Shown piece by piece: positions 11,288 through 24,030 of a DNA stretch of 64,000 nucleotides. Under the pieces are notes generated by a model. It had not been told where the DNA came from. It saw only the letters and a program-made list of their open reading frames with translations, and searched no databases. Position 1 is the first letter of the stretch. Each line of letters begins with the position of its first letter. The stretch covers positions 909,001 to 973,000 of the forward strand of contig JAWRVZ010000179.1 of NCBI GenBank assembly GCA_037043235.1, written 5' to 3'. The DNA comes from Rhodeus uyekii (taxonomy: Eukaryota; Chordata; Actinopteri; Cypriniformes; Acheilognathidae). A program made the translations under genes and the position numbers.

Positions 11288-11935
11288 GTCAGGGTTTTGT
11301 CACTTCGGTCGTGTTTTATAGTGTTTCGGTGACAGCTCTGACACTGCCCTATCAGGGCCATGTCAGGTGGTATCCAGTTAGGCCAGATATCCAGTTAGGC
11401 CACATGGGCCTAACTGGCACATGTGTTTGTCCCTGTTCTGAGCGCACGGGATGAGTGTTCGCTCATCCTTGTGCGCTCTACATCATGTGAGTGGGCACGG
11501 TTTCGAGCTTCACTTGGGCTGCACTCTCTCTTTTCCGTGGGTATTGTTGTGAAGCACGCGATTCGTGTTGACATCGGCCGCGTCCTTTCATATGTCTTGT
11601 GTTGCTGTCTTGGACACGCGACCTATGAGTGTTCCCGTTAGCCGCATGTTCGTGTCATGTTTAGTCCTGTCAATTGTGAAACCCCACCCGTCTTTTTCCC
11701 TTGTTATTTTTTGATTTGCCCCACCTGTCCTCACTCATTTATCTGCCTTATGTGTTCCCTATTTATTTTCCCCTGCTTCATTGTCTTCATGAGTTCTCGT
11801 CTTGTCATTCCAGTCCAATCCAGTTAAGTTTTCTAGTCTGTGTAGTCTTGTTTTCCCCTCTTTGGGTTGTTTGTAATGAGTTTTGTTTTATTTTATATTT
11901 AATAAAGTAACCCTTCCTCCTGCACTTATCTCATC

Positions 11936-12454
11936 CCTTAACCTCAACCAACAATGAGGTTTTGAGTGTGTGAGAGATTGGCTTTTCTGGGTAGTTATTG
12001 ATGTTTTTGTGTATTTTGATCATTTGTCCAGCTAAATGCTGTAAACACATCTATTCAACCAATGAAAGTCACAAAGGTGTTAAACAGAATTTGGGGCGGG
12101 ATTTCAACCCACCTGTGTCTTATATTGACCTTCACTTTGGCTTATTTATGCAACATTCAGTACAAGGTTGAGCGCATAGTGAAGATTAATAGCCCCTTTA
12201 AATGCCTGAGGTCTTGCACTGCATGGAACAGTGTAGCACATTGTTATGTTAGTGTGAATCCAGGCGGTCCGCATGAGCTGCATACATCTCCATATTAATC
12301 ACTACTCTATTATTTGGTTATTCTAACCAAATACAATTTGGTTACACTTCAAGGTTTGCCTTAAGGTTTTTTAAAGTGTTCTTGTTACTTGCAGCTGATA
12401 TAGACTTGCACCATTCAATTGATGTGACTTTTGAAAGCAGAACATTTGATGTAA
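11936..12454. other. Non-coding, no recognised feature
   Basis: No long open frames or repeat termini that I can name. Confidence 0.45.
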
Positions 12455-12662
12455 AGAACAGCATTGTGTGTCTTAGTGCTTTAGCTAAAGCTCAGGGCTA
12501 GTAATCAAAGGTTGCTGGCTGAAGCTCCATAAGGAGCAGGTAATGAGCTATAACCATTGTGCCTTTGAGCAAAGCATTTAACCCCTGGTTAAATGGAGGG
12601 AATGCCCACATAACAAGTCTGTTGTAAGGGGCTAGATAAAAATGTATGCTAAATGGCTAGTA
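12455..12662 (+). repeat. tRNA-derived SINE, decayed
   Basis: It contains a B-box-like AAGGTTGCTGGCTGAAGC, the phrase GTGCCTTTGAGCAAAGC and the 3' phrase ATAAAAATGTATGCTAAATG. These are hallmarks of a common fish SINE group whose consensus ends in a ...AAAAGCRTCTGCTAAATG tail (general knowledge). The copy is diverged and no duplication was found. Confidence 0.55.
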
Positions 12663-13460
12663 ACAGCCTACTGTGTCTCAGCCTCACAATCCTCTATTGT
12701 GCCTTTTTATGAAAAAAGCAGAACAAATTTCTGCGTAAATTGTCTGTAAAAAATCATTATTACTTTAAAGTGCCCTATTGAATTGGTGCAGAAATTTATA
12801 TTAGAATGGCTCTCAAACCATTTTCTCATGTTTATCAAATGGAGCCCACTGTGCATCTAATATTGCAAAATTTGCAAATATTGTGAGCTTCAGAGAGATT
12901 GCCCGACAGAAATCTGTGGGGGGGGGGGGTTTTCAATGCATCCAAAACAAAATCAAATTAACTGATTTCTCAACATTACAGTAAACTTTACTTTCAGCGT
13001 GAAAACAAATCTGTCAAAAGGAGTAGATCTTCTACAGCTCTTCTGCAGTCTGCTTTTGGTGTGGAGAGATGGAACTTTTCAGTTTTCAGATGACGGCATG
13101 TTTCCACACTTCAGTTAGTCACATAAAAGAACAAAGTTGCTGATTGGTCATCAAATAATAGAGCCAAACAAGAAATCACTTAAGTTGGGAATCAAAACAA
13201 TGTTGTAGTTAGTTTGGTGGATTCTAAACTATAGAAATGTGGCAAAATATAATATGTTCGGATACTAACCTGGATTGTATCCAAAAAACAAACAAACATA
13301 AAACCACAACTGCCAAATCACTGCAGAATTCAATGCACACCTTGACTCTCCTGTTTCCATCAATACTGTTCGTTGGGAGCGTCACTGTCAATATTCTTGG
13401 TCAGACTGACATAGCCAAATCTTTAAACACCCGTGCCAGTGCCAAACGTCAGGTTTCAAT
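12663..13460. other. Non-coding, no recognised feature
   Basis: Contains a 12-base G run at about 12918-12929. Nothing else is supported. Confidence 0.45.
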
Positions 13461-13740
13461 GGTGCCTTTGTCACAGTTGTGTATAGGTGGAGAAAGGCAC
13501 GGAGACACGAAGTGAATCGAAATATACTTTAATAATGCATTTCAAGAAAAACACTTCAAATATAACAAAAAGGCCACATATCATGCAAAACGTTACTTCA
13601 TGTCGACAGGAAAAGACCAGGACAGAAACACAACCCAATATAGACTACGACAGACAAAGACTGGAGGAAAACACAGGGTAGATATACACAAGGGCACCGA
13701 AACACTAATTCCCTAAACTAACGGATACTGTATTAGCTGC
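13461..13740 (-). mobile_element. Degenerate LTR-like repeat
   Basis: A GTCACAG-like edge is followed by A/C-rich sequence with GAAAAGACCAGGACAG and CAAAGACTGGAGG. This composition is the reverse complement of the C/T-rich TGTCA-type LTR bodies elsewhere in the window. No terminal duplication was found, so the call is tentative. Confidence 0.35.
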
Positions 13741-14063
13741 AAAAGGAGGTCCTGCGACATATAATAAATTATTGTGGTCTAAGGTGATTCATAATATTGA
13801 ACCCCTGTACACTGATGCAATATTTTATTTTTCTCACTGAAGTGGGATGGAACTAATTGGGTAATTAAAAGTAGGTGTTACATATCAGAATGGTTCCAGG
13901 CAGACTCCACATCTGAATATCCCCACTTCAAAATAGTAGTTAGATTAGGAGAGAAGAATCTCTGAATTCACAGTATTCATAAAAACAGTAATTGAAAAGC
14001 CCCTGAATAACATACTATACTACATTACATGGTGGAAGCAGCATGTCTGGTTTGCATCTTTGC

Positions 14064-14204
14064 CAAGGGTGTCCAAACTCAAGAGTACTCCAGTATGCCT
14101 AGTAAGACCTTAGATAATATTAGCTGGTACGGGTGTGTTTAATTGGGTTTGGAGCTGAGCTCTACAGGACAATGGCCCTCCAGGAGTTGGATTGGACACC
14201 CCTG
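14064..14204. mobile_element. hAT-type MITE
   Basis: The left end CAAGGGTGTCCAAACTC and right end GATTGGACACCCCTG are inverted repeats with the hAT-like CAGGGGTGTCCAA signature. The interior reads CTACAGGACAATGGCCCTCC, a phrase of an abundant fish MITE. The flanking 8-mers ATCTTTGC and ATCTGTAG match at five of eight positions, consistent with an old 8-bp duplication. Confidence 0.6.
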
Positions 14205-15004
14205 ATCTGTAGAGAACAGGGATGGGCAACTCAAGTTGCATACCATTTACTGGTAATATAAAAATAAATAAAAGGTGATTCAAAATATTAATGAAAAACT
14301 ATATAAATAACAAAATAACATGGGGCTAAACAGATATTGAAAGAAAACACATTTGTGTCTGTCATTCCTAGAGGTTTCCCTCTAAAATTAGCTAGTGAGG
14401 GTGGGGGTGAGTGGGGGTGACAAACAAATCAACCTAAGAAAAAGTAATGTCATCTATGCAGTAGTTTGTGTCCCACTAACCATTTTCTTAGCAGAAGTTC
14501 GGTCATAAGCTTTATGTGCAGTCATTGGAGAATAAGAGGAAGTTGGTGTGCGCTGCCATGTCTCTCAGCAGAAGGGTGTTAACAGCCGCAGAAACTCCCT
14601 GCTGTGTTAATGCTCCTACTGACTCAAACAGAACATACAACTTGCTTGAAAATTCTGTTCAGTTGGTGGGCCGGGCTCTCGTGGCCTCTGTGACCATTTA
14701 TCAATATCAATATTTACCATTTATCTCGGTGACAGAGCTATTATCAAAGAGGTGCATCCTCCAATCGTAACCAGGGAGTTTTACCTTTATAGGACTCAAT
14801 GAAATGAATTTAAATTACATTTTTTCAATGCAATTTCAAAGCATTTATGATGAATTAAAATTATGAAATGTATGCAGTTTAACAACAGTTTATTAAAAGT
14901 TTTAACTCTATGAAATCTATTTTATTTTTCCCAAATTCCGTGTTTTCCAGTATAATTTTGAGTGGATTCCATTTTAAAAGTTAAAATTTTAATATTCAAA
15001 AAGC
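14205..15004. other. Non-coding, no recognised feature
   Basis: AT-rich; nothing supported. Confidence 0.45.
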
Positions 15005-15400
15005 TGTCCGGGATCATGTTTATATCGGACGCGTGTTTTCATGTCTTGTCTTGTACTGCGTACCGCGCAGCTTATGTTTTCACTGGCTGCGTGCTTTCAT
15101 GTCATCTTGTTTTGTGTGAAGGCGTCTTATGAGTGTTTTCATCGGCTGCGTGTTCATGTCATGTTTTCCATTGTGTAACCCCGTCCATCTTGTTTCCTCA
15201 TAATCCCCCTGTCCTCCTTCACTGCCTGCCCTATTTGTTCCCTATTTATTCCCCCTGTGTTTGCTGTCCTGTTCTGCCTCGTTGTCATATTTTGTCATCA
15301 CTTATGTCAAGTCTAGTCAAGTTATTTTTTATCCCTCGGGGTGGTTTTTGTTTGTATTATTGTCAGATCTTGCTCCTCCCTTCACCCCTGCATCCTGACA
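15005..15400 (+). mobile_element. Solo LTR (TGTCCGGG...CTGACA)
   Basis: It starts TGTCCGGGATC and ends CATCCTGACA. Perfect 5-bp duplications AAAGC occur at 15000-15004 and 15401-15405. The body matches the LTR at 11296-11935 in order: a GC-rich leader, then CCCTATTTATTCC-like and C/T-rich blocks. No internal genes, so it is a solo LTR. Confidence 0.75.
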
Positions 15401-16299
15401 AAAGCAAAATTGAATTCATAGAACTTTAACAATGAACAAAAGGTTAATTAATATTAATAAAAATATATATATAATAGTAGGGCTCTATGGAGTATTTTAT
15501 TTTCTCAGAAATTCTCTGTAGTCTCTGGATTTGATTGAATTCAAATGTATTTTTGCAAACAAAGTGCTGCACAACAGGCATACGTGTTAATTTTAAAACT
15601 GAAGAAAATGAGTAATCGCACCACTCATCATCCTTTTGCACGTCAATATTCACAGACACTAGTGTAAATCATGATTTAATTAGGTGTGCAGTCCTACTTG
15701 ATTTATTGATCCAAAATTCGTCAAATTCAGTGAAATTCCATGTTATATATAAATTCCATTATTATGACTGAATTCTTTGATTTGTCTACATTTTCTGCTT
15801 CGTAGAACTCAATGAATCCTAAACCTTTAGGAGAAAAAAAGGAGAATATTCAGCAAAAACTGAGTATATGTGACAGAACTGAAGTAAAATCAAGTGAGCT
15901 AATGAAGAAATTTCTCATCCAGCCTAAGGTCACACAAGCCAGTCACACTTCAGTTGAAATGTACATTCATCTGCCTCCCTTGCCATTACCATGACTCCAG
16001 AGCACAAGTTAATAACAGTTCTGTAACAATGAAGACTCTAGCCCATTGTCCATCAGAAGATCTGTGGCAGCCCCAGACTGAACATCATCAACTAATCTAA
16101 CAGCATTATGTCTAAAGCTCATTACCATCATCAAACCATTAATAAACACAATTCAGGGCTTAATTCAGGTCTAGAACAAAATTGTTCCCAAAAGGATGGT
16201 AAAACTGTAAACCACCTACATTTGGGGAAACAGCTATCGACCCCACGAAGAACACTGCTTAATAAACATACAAATTTTTTTTTGATTAAAATCCAAATA
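15401..16299. other. Non-coding, no recognised feature
   Basis: AT-rich; no supported feature. Confidence 0.45.
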
Positions 16300-17321
16300 C
16301 AGTGGAGTTCACTTATCTCAACTCACGATTAACTCGCCAACCCTATTATGTCAACGTTTTTGAAGTGGAACCGCCAAACTCCCTATTTGTTTTAGCATTT
16401 TCTTATCGGTTATGTCGATTCTTTTATGTCGCCGAACCCTAATATCTCGAGCACAAAAGAGGGACAAATTTGCCACTTAACATGGGTTATCTTTATCCCG
16501 TGACTCGAGCGTACCTAGTTCACTGCGCAGATGCTGAGTTTGCCTTGTACGTGCATCGCGGTCCACTCACTCCAATGACGGTTTACTCACTGTCGTTGAT
16601 CTTGTCTGAGGGAACATATACAAAGTACAGTGTATGTACATTTTTTTGTTTAATGCCGATTGCTTCATCAAACAAATCACGGCAACACTGTTGTGTAAAA
16701 AGACACTAAAAACACGAGCATGTACATTCTCATTTAACAACTCACATGTACATCAAGAAATTTTCTTTTTTCTTTCTTGCGAAGGTTGTCATCTCTGGCG
16801 CTTGTACTATCACTCTGACAGCTGGCGCTGATAGGCTGTCTGACCTGTCAATCACACAAGACGACGTGATTGGCTGTGCTGCCATGAGGGCGGGCTCTAC
16901 TCATCTCATCTACACCTGTAGAGTTGCTTCTTAAGGGACGTGCAGCTTCACAGCGGGAGAGACTGCTTTTTCTTTTTTGTTCTGATTCTGACTTGTGTTT
17001 GTTTTCTTATTATTTGAATGTGGTGCACAAGCACTGTGTACCGAGCCTGAACAGTTATGGATAATTGACATTATGCGAGTGACATCTGAAATTCGAAATA
17101 TGAACTTGCACAAATAAGTTCATCAATCTATGGGTGCGGGTTATGCCAACAATTTTTTTACACAAAACCCAAAACCCACGGGCTATATGAGGGTGCAGAT
17201 TATCTGCGTCTGCAGGTTATATGCACGAAAATACAGTAATATAATTTATATTGCTTTATGTAATATATCGGTTATCTATTTTTGCAACCCCCGAGGCCGT
17301 CGACATAACCATATTCCACTG
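16300..17321. mobile_element. Tigger/pogo-type DNA transposon, non-autonomous
   Basis: The left end CAGTGGAGTTCACTTATCTC and right end GACATAACCATATTCCACTG are imperfect inverted repeats flanked by TA (16298-16299 and 17322-17323), the Tc1/mariner target. The left part repeats TATGTCG-like words typical of Tigger termini. No transposase frame. The middle (about 16757-17235) is homologous, in reverse, to 52833-53400, so another repeat family is embedded in it. Confidence 0.65.
16757..17235 (+). repeat. Dispersed repeat X, copy 1
   Basis: Shared with 52833-53400 in inverse orientation. Matching landmarks are GACCTGTCAATCAC, TGATTGGCTGTGCTGCCATG, GTGTACCGAGCCTGAA and CATAACCCGCACCCAT-like words. 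The edge TGCACGAAAATACAGTA mirrors TATGCGGGAAAATACGT in copy 2. Probably a DNA element; class unknown. Confidence 0.6.
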
Positions 17322-18539
17322 TATTACCAAATATTTTGAAACATTTTGAAAAGTATCTACATTCAGAATAGCAATGTACACAATAAATTAGATCTATACA
17401 TTGTCTACAGAATTAATGCTTTTATTTTTACATGATTTCTATATGCACCTCGAAAAGAAAAAGAATATACCAACATAAACTCTTCAATACTTTTGGCACA
17501 TCCTTTGAAGCTTAATTGTACTCTCACACCTAACTCTACACATATAAGGAAACAGTCTGTAAGTGCACACATAGCCTCACCATCCTATCTGCCTCAGTGA
17601 TGGATGTGCCTTTGCTTAGTGACTGATGATGGACATTTGGAAAGTCTGAGCTTGATAAAGAAGTAATCTATGGAGGAAAACTCATCAAATCAAAAAACTT
17701 GGCACACAGAAATCCTTGTTTCTGATCACTATGTTTTCTTACTTGTACAATATTCTTCCAAACAGAGTTCTCTACTACTCTGAGGACTACTAAAGGACTA
17801 CTCTGAGTTCTATTCTCTTTATTAGAGCAGATTTTGTGAGATACTTTACTTCTTTGTGAAAGGCAGGTTACACAATATTAGCCCTTTTATGTGTGGACTT
17901 TTATAGGTCTGAGTGATTTAAGTGGAATGTGGCCCGTTTTATTTTTTATTTTTTTGCTGTCCACACCTCAGTTCACTTCACACAGCTGATACATATTCTT
18001 CCTTAAAAAGTGTTGGATATTAAATTAAACAGATATTGTTTTTTAAAATATGAATTTCAGTACTTTAAAGATGTGGGGGGTTTTCGCAATCAAGCATTGC
18101 CCTGTTTGTTTGAGAATCCCGACCAGCCCAAAAAACCAACATTAGCTCAACCAATGGTGAGTGTTTGGGGTAGGGTATACAAGAGGGTTGGGAAACCTGT
18201 TCAAATTGTCATTACTTATACATAATTCTTTTTTGTGGTGCTTTTTGCTAAAAAATTAGTTTAGATTAAGCAAACATTCCAATCTTATACATGCTAAAAT
18301 CTAAAGTTTATAAGATTATCTTAAGTCAATCAAATTTCTTATATTTAATAACTTAAAAGCTCATTTGTTTAATACAGAACACACAAACAGGGACAGTTCT
18401 CCCAGAATAATATAAGTTTAATAATCTCTCTTGAAAAAAGCATACTGTAGCATACTTTAAAAGAAGAGTACTAAATATGAAAATAATACACTTTAAAAGA
18501 ATATAGTGCAAACTGAATTTAATGTTTCAGAAATACATT
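17322..18539. other. Non-coding, no recognised feature
   Basis: No supported genes or repeat termini. Confidence 0.45.
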
Positions 18540-18745
18540 CAACAAAACAACCACTTTAACATAGACAATATATGACAAAGACTGAACAAAACACAGGGCA
18601 ATAAATACACTTAAACATACTAGGGACTAAACCAGATGACAGGTGTAACATGAGAGCAAATCAAAAACCATGGCAACTGACGAAGAACAGGGAATAGAGC
18701 CAAACTAACTCAAACCAAACTCAAACCCATAATAGGCATAACAAT
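18540..18745 (-). mobile_element. Degenerate LTR-like repeat
   Basis: A/C-rich sequence with ACAAAGACTGAACAAAACACAG and CAGATGACAGGTGTAACATG-like phrases that recur in the other reverse-oriented TGTCA-type LTRs of this window. Ends are not defined. Confidence 0.3.
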
Positions 18746-18829
18746 CATAGTTATACTGATATTAAAAAGGCATTACATAAAATACATTGATAAAAATTAC
18801 ATTGATATTAAAGACTGCCCTGCTTTCAG

Positions 18830-19812
18830 TTATTGAAGCTCTCAGACTGACAAGCTTCCAAATCATCAGTCCTCATCTGACTGAATGTATATGGCCACTC
18901 CTAGTTGGCCACCAGATTCCTCCAACCCTCATGACAAAGGGCATCTCAGAACCACACTCCAGTTGTTTAAGTCGTACCTCTTTCAGGCAGGTTCTTCAGG
19001 TGAAGTTGCAATATCTAGCCTGTGTGGTTCCTCATGGCTCAGTGCTTGGACCACTTCTCTTCTCTCTCAACAGCTAATCACTTAATATCTCATTCAGAAA
19101 CAGTTTTTTCACTCAAAGCAAGGAGAGTCTGCTTTTAGCTGTTACGCCAGCCGCAGCTGGAACCAGCTTCCAGAAGAGATCAGGTGTGCTCCAACAGTAG
19201 CCACATTCAAATCAAGACTCAAAACACATCTTTTTACCTATGCATTTGCAGATTGAGCACTGTGCTATGTCCGAACTGTTTGCATTTTATTTTATACGTA
19301 TTGTCTTTTTATTCTTTTAATCATTTTTAATGTTTTATTTTTATCATTCTTCTTTATGTAAAGCACTTTGAATTACCATTGTGTATGAAATGTGCTATAC
19401 AAATAAACTTGCCTTACCTTGCCTTGCCTTTTCCCGTGTCACTGCTACTGATGACGCACAACTTCATCTCTTATTCCAGTCAGATGATACGATGGTGGCT
19501 GCTCACATCTTAGTCTGCATGGAATTAGTCTGGATGAAGGGTCACCATCTTCACTTTAAGCAAAAACAGAACTGCTTGTGGCCTTGGCCAACCCAACACT
19601 ACATTACAACTATTCCATTCAGCTAGGTTCGTCAACCATAACGCCTTCCATGATGGCCAGGAACCTTGAAGTTGTGATTGATGATCAGTTAAATTTCACA
19701 GACCACAATCTCTTAGAACTTCAGATTTGCCTTATACAACATCAGGAAGATCAGGCCTTTACTATCAGAACATGATACACAACTCCTTGTTCAAACTCTT
19801 GTTTTTATCCAA
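18830..19812 (+). pseudogene. L2-like LINE reverse transcriptase, broken and interrupted
   Basis: The left part encodes a motif B-like region, VVPHGSVLGPLLFSL (about 19024-19073). After the inserted LINE end (19080-19434), the right part resumes with a motif C-like DDAQLHL (about 19449-19469, in another frame) and then NLEVVIDDQLNFTDH. The order matches L2-type reverse transcriptases. Several frame changes make it non-functional. Confidence 0.55.
19080..19434 (+). mobile_element. 5'-truncated LINE 3' end nested in the L2-like LINE
   Basis: An uninterrupted short C-terminal frame, 19116-19256, reads through SWNQLPEEIRCAPTVATFKS to a TGA stop. A 3'UTR and the tail (CCTTG)n (about 19413-19432) follow, after GCTATACAAATAAACTTG. 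This is the standard layout of an L2/CR1-like LINE end. It splits the older L2-like LINE. Confidence 0.65.
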
Positions 19813-21172
19813 AGAGACTTACAAATGAGGAGAACAATAGAAATCAAACCATCAATATGCAAGTACTGTTTATGGAAGGTGTGGCATTCAGCTACTATGC
19901 TACTAGTAGGCTTTCAATGCATCCTTTGCATCCTATAACCTGTTTTAGGAATGAGTAGAAAATCCATTGTGAGTACAGTGAGAAAATCCATTGTCTCTCT
20001 GTGCTGAGGCAGTGAAGCAGTAAAGCTCTCCCTCTTTAGTTTGGCCAGGCATCCCCTGTAGCATCAATAACTTGCAGGTAATTTTCAAAGACCCACAGCC
20101 ATGAACTAAACAGCATAGCAGGCTTACTGGGGCAAGGCAGGATAAAACCTGGGAAAGGTATGCGAGCAACAGCCATCTTTGTGACCAACGACTGTAGGGA
20201 AAAAAGCCTAATCCTCATCGCCAGTTTGTAGCATCTGCCAGGAGTTAGTAAACCATGAAGCAAACAAAACAGGAATATCGAACTTGATCCTTTTTTTTTT
20301 AGTCTTTCGTTTCCGTTTTCACACACATTACATCATTCCTCAACAGTTCAGACTTTATTTTTAAAATCGTAATCCTCAACACAATTCCCTCATGAACACA
20401 ACACCAAGTCTTTTGGGTTCTTTCATGATGATATCATAAGCACATCCAGTTCATAATGTTCCACAGAACTAAAATCCTGTTTGGAACAAAACTAAGGTGA
20501 GTAAATTTTGATATTTTTCATTTTTGGGTGGGCTATCCAAACTATCCATTTGAGGCAAACTGTCAAGCTTCACCACCTCGGGGAGAAATGCTGTAAAATA
20601 AACTATTCATTTAAGTAGAAAAACTCTCAGTGAAACCAGAGTTGCTGTATGTTTGACACTGATTAGAGTATGATTAATTGTCAGAGCTTTTATTAGCTGT
20701 GACCTTCTCATACGTTACTACAGTACTTGATTTAAAGCAATTCTGTCAAAACAAAGGTCAGAGGTTGCCATACAAATCACAGACATGCAACTATGCTGTT
20801 ATAGGTGCATGATTGCTGTAAAGTTTCTCTATCTGGACACACAGTCAAAGTGTTAGAACAAAAATCCTATGAAAATTTGTTCTCTCTGTATTTTACAAAC
20901 AGTTGATCCAAAATGAATTTGGAAAATTTCTGGAATGGTTCACCTGAAACAAATAAGTGTTTTGGTTACCATTGATTTAATCAGCATGTAATTTAGACAC
21001 TTTTAAATACAAATTATTTCAACACTTTGTGTTTACTGGAATACAATATTCACTTTGCTATAAAAAAAATCTGATTATTAAAATGTTTTTAATGGTTAAA
21101 AACAAATGTTAATTTTTCCATTTAAATTAAAGAAAAGGAAGCTCTTAATTTGAGAATATTTCAGAATGTTCA
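19813..21172. other. Non-coding; one short repeat fragment
   Basis: About 20490-20545 resembles the end of the TTAA-type cyprinid repeat (GGTGAGTAAATTTTG, then CATTTTTGGGTGGGC). Otherwise nothing recognised. Confidence 0.4.
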
Positions 21173-22211
21173 GGGGTCTCATTTACAAAGCGTGTGTACG
21201 TACAAAACGGGGCTGGAAACGTACATCCGCCAGTTTCCACGCAAAGGTTGTGATCTATAAAAAACTAATGGGAGAATGTGCGCAAACTTTGAGCTGTGCG
21301 TACGCACATTCTGGACACGAAGGGAATTGGCAACACAGATGATGTGGTCGTGAACTGAAGCTAGATTGTAGAAAATAAATGTAAGAAGAACGATTATAAG
21401 AATTAATGACATTTAATTTTCACTCCATTTCATACGCTATATCCACATTATCATGAAGATTAAACCCAACAGTGATATTTGTGCCGATTGTTTTAGGCTA
21501 TATACATCTAGTAAAATCCAAACGTAATTCAATGTATTAAAAAAAAAGAATAATAATAATCAGCGCTGCCTTTCAGTCACATTGTCCACAGCGGGAGCGC
21601 AGGAGGAGATGGAGATCACTACATGTGATACAGAATAACATGAAATACTATTTTATTAGAGAACTGCAGAACAGTGTAAAAAGGAAATATTTTCCTTAAT
21701 GTACTTAAGTCAGCAAATACAGTCATGAAGCACAATCGATTATCATCAGTCCTAACTATTACTGTGTTCATTACAAAACCGTCAAGAACCATGTGTTCAC
21801 TATAACATTTTCGTCTTAAATTTTCACCCACAAATTATGTGATTTTGTCTAGGTGTTAAAGATCAGTCTATTTGCTAGAAACATAAATCTTCCGGTGACC
21901 CGGGTATGTAATGCTTCATGATGGCTATATATGGGATTCCACTCTCATTTACATGCCGATCAGCAATCATGAGGTGATTTGCATTGACTATTTATGGTTA
22001 AAAATTGGCGTGTACAGGGTGGGATATGAGGCTGGTTCACGTACGGACATCTACGGGTGATCTGTGATTTATAACGGGAACATTGCTTACAAGTGTGTGT
22101 ACGCACGGTTATATAAATAGGAATACTTTTTGCCGTGCGCCATTTTTGGCTTTTGGGTGTACGTAAACTTTTAGTAGGGATCCTACACACAGTTTATAAA
22201 TGAGACTCCTG
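21173..22211. mobile_element. Harbinger-like DNA transposon, non-autonomous
   Basis: The left end CAGGGGTCTCATTTACAAA and right end TTTATAAATGAGACTCCTG are inverted repeats of about 19 bp with few mismatches. Inner CGTGTGTACGTAC / GTACGCAC words repeat near both ends, as in PIF/Harbinger termini. There is no transposase frame in 1.04 kb. The target duplication is not clear (GTT/GTA). A fragment of the same family lies in reverse at 51644-52130. Confidence 0.55.
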
Positions 22212-23689
22212 GTACTTTTGGGTTCTGCTGTCTTTTTGAGTGAAAGCAAAAATTACAGTGCAAGGGATTGTACAAGTACAATGATTATATTTTTTTCTGT
22301 ATAGGCTACCCTCATTCCTCCACCTCATACCCTCCACCACCCTATTAGATTTTATTAGAAATGATTCTTATTTGACTGTTAAAATTGTAAAATTGTAGTT
22401 ACCGATATTGCACTAGATGAGGCTTTTGTTTATGCCTATAAATGAGAAAAACAGCCGGACAGTAAGAGCTAAAAAGAGTAGACCCCATCCATTTCCCAAG
22501 ATCATCTCAAATTCCCTCAGAAGAGGCAGAAGACCCACTTGAGCCAAATTTCATTCTGATCTCCCCAAGAGTCTGACTGGCTGCTGGGGCAGTGACACTA
22601 CTCGATTTTGACAAGGAGCCAAATGAAAGCTTGGAGGATGTCACAGAGGATGAGTCAGTCTGACAGCGCAATTGCCAGCTGTTGGCAGACTGTTTTCAGA
22701 CCCCACCTCTCAAACACTTCAATAAAGCCATCAGGGTTCCGAGAGGTGTTTATTTCTTTTTGAGTGTCAGTCAAATAGTTTAGGATACTGACCACCGTAG
22801 TCCACGGAAACATATTGGTGCTGATTCCATGTCCCTTGTATCACTCTGCTCCCTCTTATTCCTTATCAATGCAAGATAGAATAGCTAATCCTAAGATATC
22901 CCACTCGTTAAAATGACTCAAAATGGTGACCATCACTGGAGGGCTTTAAAATTAATATCATGGTGAATATAAAGTTTTTAAAGGCTAATAAAGGAGCCAC
23001 CTATTTAAACCCCATTTTCTTTTCTTTTTTTCACTTTGGGGGATGGCTGCTACTATAGAGAACATAGGGGCACCAGCTTCAACCTTACATCTGCATCTAA
23101 TTCCTCAGAATAAGATCCAAATTATTAATCAGTTACAATTACAGAGCTAGCAAGAGGAGCTTAAACAAAAATATTCCTGTTCAATTCCTCCCGCTATCCA
23201 CTAATGCCAGATTTTGTCATTCTCAAAGAATCATATGAGTACAGCCATGAATGCATTGCTATGAGTGCCTCCCTCAAGAGTTGAACACGCTTGCAAATGC
23301 TAACTACTATACTTCAGCAAAAAGCAGAAAAGACAAAGCCCTGTCTCTGTAGATAGTTTTGCAAATGCATCCTACCCAGCACATCCAGCCTCTTCGATGA
23401 GTCGAAGGCGTTCCACCCAAACACTCTTCCCACAGAGAATAGAGAATAGGGATAATGTCTTTTCACTGTGAAATCCACAATGCACACATTTAGCTCCCTC
23501 GCTCATGCACAAAGCACACCAGACGCACAAACTTCCTGAAAAAACTTGGCAGAGTGTTTCTTCATGATATTCACATTTACACATTCACAAATGAACAAAT
23601 CCTGAAGACAGTAATACAGATGCCCTATTATACAATAGTAGTAAAGTCACAGACTGTCGTCAGCCAACGATATTGACACACTTAAACAC
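22212..23689. other. Non-coding, repeat-poor
   Basis: Balanced composition and no repeat termini that I recognise between about 22430 and 23600, and no convincing exon. It may be single-copy sequence. Confidence 0.4.
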
Positions 23690-24030
23690 ATACTACAGAC
23701 ACCAGGTAAGTAGGAGGCGTTCCCATTCAAAAGGTAACAAGACACAAGAAATGGTCACATGAAACAAATCATGCTAAAAAGAACTCAAAGACTTGTATAA
23801 GCACTCTAAAATTGTATGGTTGGTTCAGCAAATGCATTAATCTCACACTTGCTTTTTGTTATGTTTAGGGTAGGGTTTTGTGTAGGTGGTATATTAATGC
23901 CGATATTTAATTTCTGAACTGCTGCCAAACTTACATCAATCACCATATTTGGTAAATGGTCATGTAATAAGCAGGACAATGTACAGCCCTCTGTTTATTT
24001 TATGTGAATAGATTACACCAAAACGCAAAT
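23690..24030 (+). repeat. Dispersed repeat R, copy 1
   Basis: Shares with 57545-58020 and 60130-60540 the order of GAAACAAATCA, AACTCAAAGACTTG, GGTTGGTTCAGCAAATGC and TTAGGGTAGGGTTTTGTGTAGG. Family unknown; possibly SINE-like, given a tRNA A-box-like word in copy 2. Confidence 0.5.

Larger units (their letters stand above)
10341..11935 (+). mobile_element. LTR (TGTCAGGG...), split by a hAT element
   Basis: The LTR start TGTCAGGGT (10341-10349) is separated from its continuation (11288 onward) by the inserted hAT element. The continuation has the GC-rich leader and C/T-rich body of the solo LTR at 15005-15400, and carries AATAAA at 11901-11906. The expected TGACA end and 5-bp duplication are not visible, so the 3' edge (about 11935) is approximate and probably decayed. 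Confidence 0.55.

Noticed and set aside
14516..14770. 84-codon plus-strand frame
   Set aside because: Looks slightly protein-like but has no splice context, domain or neighbour; left as chance.
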